Assembly: GCA_014529385.2 (NCBI GenBank)
Contig: CM043970.1
Location: forward strand, 41,473,279 to 41,533,278
Reading direction: 5' to 3'
DNA length: 60,000 nt
DNA from: Adiantum capillus-veneris
Taxonomy: Eukaryota; Streptophyta; Polypodiopsida; Polypodiales; Pteridaceae
In this document: positions 54,966 through 60,000 of the stretch, piece by piece
How positions within the stretch are numbered: position 1 is the first letter of the stretch
Layout of the letters: the number at the start of each line of letters is the position of its first letter
The notes under the pieces: model-generated
The model's database searches: none
What the model saw: only the letters and a program-made list of their open reading frames with translations
What the model was told of the DNA's origin: nothing
Made by a program: the position numbers and the translations under genes

Positions 54966-55141
54966 ACTGTGCTCGACCGATGAGACCTGCTAATATAAGT
55001 GATGTTGGTGATAATACCCATATTGTCAATCAGAAGAGTGGCACGCCAATAAACACAATAAACACACACGCAAGGCCCAAGTCTCTCGCATGTCGCTGCA
55101 ATCTGCTCATTACATCCATGTAGGGTCCATTGTTGTTGTTT

Positions 55142-55477
55142 ACAGAACGTGCCTCGGGCCTTGCTTGTGAACGCCATGCATCAATGGCCCTTCCCAGCAC
55201 AGGGAACCTGCTCTCGAGCTTCAGAGCGACCTTACCTTGCTATATCGGGTGGCCTCTCGCATCGTCCTCCTCTGCATATTCCTCAGCATGTTTGCACGCA
55301 CATTGCTGTAGTTTATAGAACCTGCCTCGGGCCTTGCTTGTGAACACCACGCATCAATGGCCCTTCCCAGGACAGGGAACTTGCTCTCGAGCTTTAGAGC
55401 GACCTTACCTTGCTATATCGGGTGTTGCCTCTCGCATCGTCATCCTCTGCATATCCTCAGCGTGTTTGCACGCAGAG
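55142..55477. repeat. Tandem duplication, ~174-bp period
   Basis: The segment 'cgtgcctcgggccttgcttg' to 'gtttgcacgcaca' (55148-55302) is repeated at about 55322-55477 with roughly a dozen substitutions and small indels. The minus strand has an open stretch in each copy (for example 'KLESRFPVLGRAIDAWRSQA'), possibly a degraded exon of an unidentified protein. Confidence 0.78.
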
Positions 55478-56482
55478 CCGAGACATACAAAAAAAATAGG
55501 GCAATGAAACAGGAAGAAACACAAGAGCGTGTTCACAAAGCGGCCGCGAACTAGGACACTCAATTAGTGTAGAAACCACCGCTTGAAATAATAAAAGTTA
55601 GAAAACCTGTGCACAAAAGAAAATAACGGTAAATTCACCATATTTGGAAGGTTTTACACTAAATTTCTTCAAACTCTTTAGGTTTTGTCACCTTCAAGTT
55701 TTCAATTTAGAGGTAATTTCCAAACTCAAGCATTGGTACAAACCGTTAGCAGCTAGTCATGCTTGGTTGGGTCCCTGCTAGAGGGACAGATACCTTGTGC
55801 TCACCTGGTGCTCATTTGGCTAGGGCTCTTACCCTTGAAGACTCGAGTCCTAGGGTGGGTCACCCGAGGAAGAGGTTCCTAGCTTGTTGCTATGAGATCT
55901 CTCCATTTTTTCCAAAACATGTGGTCCATCAATTAGGTGGCAATGGTGATGCCTACGTGTGTCTCTTTCTCACTGATGGTACGCGGCCCTTGCCCGACCA
56001 TGTTTCATAGCTAATATTTAGAAGTAGCATGTATATATGCCATCAATACATCCTTCCCTATGCATCTCATGGGGCAATCGATGCTTGAGAATAGAGGCTC
56101 ATGGCGCTCGTGACTCGTGGAGTCACTATCGCAAACTAACAAAGTTTCTCACTAGCGCTAATGTTTTTGGGTTTCTTGACAAATTGGCTATCCTCTTCCC
56201 ACTCACCCTAGTCCGGTCTTGTTTAACGTCTTAACTCTAGGCGAGTGTTTTGAATAATCATTTTTGCAACCACGCACAGCTCCTTCTTATGGGTTTTTTC
56301 AAGAGGAAATTTCGAACTAGGGTGCTTCATGTAACGGAATATGGCTAATAGCATTGATTGTAGCAGAATTAAAGTAACATTAGTGAGCATTTCCTTAAAA
56401 TTATTCTTAAAGAGCATAGGGAGAGTACTTGATGGTAGCAAAATGAACATCATTCCTAGTTATATTGGCATGAACAATACTT

Positions 56483-56488
<6 letters not shown>
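55478..56488. other. Intergenic sequence without recognised genes
   Basis: Short open frames only; no domain, splice structure or element boundary recognised. Confidence 0.4.

Positions 56489-56547
<59 letters not shown>
56489..56547. repeat. (GA)n microsatellite
   Basis: About 29 uninterrupted GA repeats, the longest simple repeat in the window. Confidence 0.97.
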
Positions 56548-56551
<4 letters not shown>

Positions 56552-56796
56552 AGCGAAATTGACAACAGTTGAGAGAGCTAGCAGGGAATGAGGGTAGGGA
56601 ACAGGAGTAAGAAACATTCATAGGAGAAAGAAATAGTTCCTCACTTATCATCACTCTTCTTGCTTAGGATAGCATAATAGCATAGTAATAAAGATGGAGA
56701 AGATGACAAGCTTAAGCATTGAAGCATGGCTCTTGGTTGGATTTGCATTCCATAGCCAAGAGTGTTGGTGTAGGCTCTCAACTTCTAAACAAGCTT

Positions 56797-56887
56797 GGAA
56801 AAGGAGATGGAACTCTTGCACTTTGCACTTCACACAATGAGTGTGTGTGTGTGAAGCTCAAAGTGCAAGAGCTCCATCTCCTTCTCC
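56797..56887. ncRNA. Strong foldback, candidate small-RNA precursor or tiny foldback element
   Basis: The left arm 56797-56836 ('ggaaaaggagatggaactc' onwards) pairs with the right arm 56846-56887 over about 40 positions with roughly four mismatches and a loop of about 9 nt around 'atgagtgtg'. Arm length and small loop match plant miRNA precursors, but there is no evidence of expression and I do not recognise a known miRNA. A perfect-arm recent inverted duplication would look the same. The transcribed strand is unknown. Confidence 0.4.
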
Positions 56888-58074
56888 ATTAGCTAGCCTT
56901 ACTCTTTGACGGACCATCTCTCATTTGGACCCCTTTAACCTTGGCCCGTGTTGAGATAGATCCATAAGAAATAGGGGTAGCATTTGGACAAGTGTCCTTC
57001 TTTCCCCTTTTGAGAGAGAGATTAGTTAAGCAATGAGGTAGAAAAGAGAGCTCTAAACTTTTCCTAGGCAAGATGGTGATTAGCGAGAACTATAAGATTT
57101 CACATTGCTTGTCTCCATGATCTGGTTGCAAAAGCCATGGATCTAGTGCCTCTAATGTATGTCTCTCATTCATAAACTACCTTACCAAGCTGCGAAGGCT
57201 TTTTACCTTCTATCTTATACAAGACTTAGAGGTGGATACCTTATAGGGTTGTCAAATTGGATACATAGGAGCGAGAGATATAAAATGTTTATTTGCATTT
57301 GCAAAAGGCTTCCTCTTTTTATTTTCATATGTAGGATTCCTTGAGGTTCCCACTTAATATGAAATATTTTCATTTAAGAAATTAACATCTGACCGCTTTT
57401 GCTTTTGCTGCTTATAACCCCTTAGCCACAATTAGTCTTTGATTCCATATAAAGAGATTGATAATGATAGAGCTTGATCTCTTGCAAGCAAACATGCACA
57501 CAATTAAGAGAGCACACAATGGAGATGGAGGTTCAAAATATAACATAATAAGGTCACTACGTACAATAGAAAACACAAAACCAATAGCAATTGAATTGAC
57601 AAGACAAGGACTATCACTCTTTATGAGTAGACTAGCCCAACCTTATTGGCAATGATCATCCTGCCTTCTCTTGCTTCATGCAAGTAGATGAATGTAAGTG
57701 ACAAGTGTGGAGCTTTGTACCTCAACAAAGGGCAAGATTGGTGGTGATCCGAACCTTCACAATCTCTCCATCCTTGTTAGTCAATGTGAGGAGACAATAC
57801 ATATACAAGAAGTCGAGGAGGTTGAAGATACAGTCGACCTTGAGGTTGAGGCAACTGAAATACAAAGAAGTAAGATGCTCTCTGTGAAAACAACAGAAAT
57901 CAAACTACCCTTGGATGTCAGTAACTTCACCGAGAAGCATGCTCAGATGATGTTGCCTGCTGTACCTGCTGATATGAAAACAGATTACTTAGAACGTTTT
58001 ACACTCACATAGTTACACATAAAAGAGAATCAAATACACAATAATACCATGTAGTGAGTAATCTGGGTGTCTGT
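56888..58074. other. Intergenic sequence without recognised genes
   Basis: AT-rich. An open frame at about 57698-58012 has no ATG start and no recognisable domain. Nothing else seen. Confidence 0.4.
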
Positions 58075-58613
58075 CTATGCTGTCTTGAATGATTTTTTGA
58101 GAAGGTTGCGATTCTCCTTGAACTTGTTCATATCACCTTGTGCACAGTCATCTTTGTCGCACATCAAAAATAGGATGTCTATTGATCGCCAAAACTCAGC
58201 CTTCGCGTTACGAGTAGTTGGTTCTTGATCTTTGACTACAATATGTAGCTTTTTCCAGCTCTGATACTCTACCTTGCTAACATAAGATGTGTTATATATT
58301 TTTCCATGTTTTGTTAGCTTTGGATCTCGTATTCCTTGGGGTTTAGATAAAAACCTGCGTGCCTTCACCCCACCGATGGATGGTTTGCATGGGACATCCT
58401 TCTCAGCAGTTGATCTCTTTTCATCATTTTCACATTGCCACCATGAAGCCCCATATCCGACAGTACCAATTCAAAGCACTGCAGGGCCACTTGTCGCTCT
58501 GCTGAGTTCTTGATTTTCCAAGAAAACCCGATATATAAGTAGACCGATTTCTCCACAATTCTACAAAGGGCATGCATTGTACAAATGTGGACATTCACAA
58601 GTAGTATTTTCAA
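58075..58613 (-). pseudogene. Unidentified coding-like remnant with a frameshift
   Basis: Two overlapping minus-strand open stretches (58613-58365 and 58368-58075) read on from each other if one frameshift near 58366 is assumed: 'MMKRDQLLRRMSHANHPSVG' then 'KARRFLSKPQGIRDPKLTK' and 'AKAEFWRSIDILFLMCDKDD'. Composition is protein-like, but neither stretch opens with a convincing ATG and I do not recognise the family. It may be the remains of a gene or of a transposon ORF. Confidence 0.3.
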
Positions 58614-59060
58614 ACCGGTCGAAAAGCAGGGTCCTCAATGTGATGTGTTAGAGAGAGTGTTGTGGTAGAAATGATTGAATCAAACCAAAAAAAATGAATT
58701 CAATTAGATCACTTGAATTCAATTTAAAGAGAATTTGAACCATAGCATTGTCCATGAGGCCTCAATTGTCTGCATTTTAAAGCAATTAAGTCAAATGCTA
58801 AACCCTAAGTAGCTATAATTGTGTGTAGTAAAGCCTGATAGATTAGTCTAAAAGGATCTATATATTGTAATATGATGCAACTCAATGCATTTGGATACAA
58901 CTAGAATTAATTAAGGTCTATGAAGCTATATATGGTGCATTGGGGGTCATAGATATATAAATGATGTAGTGGTTTTAATTTCATATACTTCCACTGATTT
59001 TATTTTAAATATTTCTAAGAAAAATTATCACTTATCTGGATGAACTTTACTTACATCTGT
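58614..59060. other. AT-rich intergenic sequence
   Basis: Nothing recognised. Confidence 0.4.
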
Positions 59061-59275
59061 ACTCAAGTAAATGGTAACACTTATATCTATTTCTAGATAA
59101 ACAAACATACTCTCAACAACTATGGTTTGAGAGCTTTGACTCATTATAAACTCTTACCCAAGGGTTACCATTTACTCAAGTAAATGGTGACACTTATATC
59201 TATTTCTAGATAAACAAAAATTCTCTCAACAACCATGGTTTGAGAGCTTTGACTCATTCGAAACTCTTACCCAAT
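59061..59275. repeat. Tandem duplication, 113-bp period
   Basis: The segment 'actcaagtaaatggtaacac' onwards (59061) recurs at 59174 with a few substitutions, ending at 'aactcttaccca'. Confidence 0.85.
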
Positions 59276-60000
59276 TGTTCTTTTTTGTACCACAAAAGAA
59301 GATCAACTAAGCTTGTTGAAAACTTTGAAGAAATCTAGGTTTTAAATACATCTCCAGATTGATATTTTGACCTTGTATTCCAGCATAATATGGAAGATGT
59401 AAGTATTTTGATTTAATAAAGTTATAACTTGACGCTTGTGGTCCAAGCTTATGGACATATTTTGAGAAGTTAATGAGACTTTTGAATAATCAACACAACG
59501 TGGACTATACTTCTAAGGTATCCAATTTACATTTGCATTGGATGTTTTCTGTTTTTTAGATTGTGATCTAGTTTGTGTTTAGAAATTTATCATTGATACT
59601 ATTTGGAAGAATTTAACATATATTGTTAAAAAAAATTACAATAATCTCCATCATCCTGTAATATCTTTCCTCTCTAAGGACAGTGTGTGCAGTTGTGGTA
59701 CTTGCAAATCAATGATAGAGTGTGTGAGATATACCCCTTCCCTTTTATAGCTTCGTCTACAACTATGAGACTTTATTTTGTTTCCTTATTTATATTAGAA
59801 AAATAATATATCAACTAAGAAACTTAGTTGATGATCAAACGAGTAACCATGATGTGTGTCAATAATCAGTTGTTTAACTATGCTTAATGAATTTTTACTA
59901 AAATGAAATTAGGGGTAGACAAACTTACTACATTAAGAGTCAATTACTTGATCCATAGTAAGTGAAAAATTACTAGATGAAACACCCTTTGCTATATAGG
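59276..60000. other. AT-rich intergenic sequence
   Basis: No gene, RNA or element seen to the end of the window. Confidence 0.4.

Noticed and set aside
57698-58012. Hypothetical protein on the plus strand
   Set aside because: No ATG start, no domain, no splice context; acidic-rich but not convincing.

Overview
The window is nuclear DNA of a land plant, almost certainly a large, repeat-rich genome. The evidence is plant-type Ty1/copia elements primed by initiator Met-tRNA, an Athila/Tat-like gypsy element with an Asp-tRNA-type primer site, a spliced plant BAHD acyltransferase gene, and a plant-type RNA polymerase subunit (NRPB12) with canonical GT-AG introns. The DUF7869-like gene makes me lean towards a fern, lycophyte or other non-seed plant, but that is a weak inference.

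Layout. 1-15560 is a satellite (family A) built from a ~50-bp monomer, organised in ~437 and ~362 bp units that repeat again as a ~3.69 kb higher-order unit. It is broken by a 1.3 kb terminal-inverted-repeat element (671-2006) and a decayed copia element (5620-10707, target duplication ACTTT/ACATT). 15561-18180 is AT-rich and microsatellite sequence with stray satellite boxes. 18181-19990 is a second satellite (family B, 316-bp period) that shares only an 18-bp core box with family A. 20084-28603 is a large DUF7869-like, transposase-like gene with two in-frame stops, cut by a young copia element (20505-25794, TSD AATGA). 28897-42357 is a degenerate copia element lacking integrase, and inside it sits a 9.25 kb gypsy-type element (30057-39307, TSD TTCGT) whose only large gene is a 1726-residue Gag-protease ORF. 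42358-42990 is a LINE relic.

The genic island is 43000-52450. A duplicated promoter-like segment, split by a 315-bp Mutator-like MITE, leads to an intact two-exon BAHD acyltransferase (44418-45915). Next come the last exons of NRPB12. A copia element (46965-52156) is inserted exactly behind the NRPB12 stop codon, and its 5-bp target duplication contains that stop codon. This copia element carries a hAT-type MITE (47908-48281, 8-bp TSD). Past the element lie 71 bp of displaced NRPB12 3' flank and then a 216-bp copy of BAHD exon 2.

52444-60000 is mostly non-coding. It holds a protein kinase pseudogene, several tandem duplications and two strong foldback sequences, one of which (56797-56887) looks like a small-RNA precursor or a very small foldback element.

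The clearest functional genes are the BAHD enzyme and NRPB12; everything else large is mobile DNA or satellite. The observations most worth following are the retrotransposon at the NRPB12 stop codon, the split DUF7869-like gene, the gypsy element that encodes only Gag-protease and has a ~140-bp inverted repeat in its leader, and the core box shared by two otherwise different satellites.
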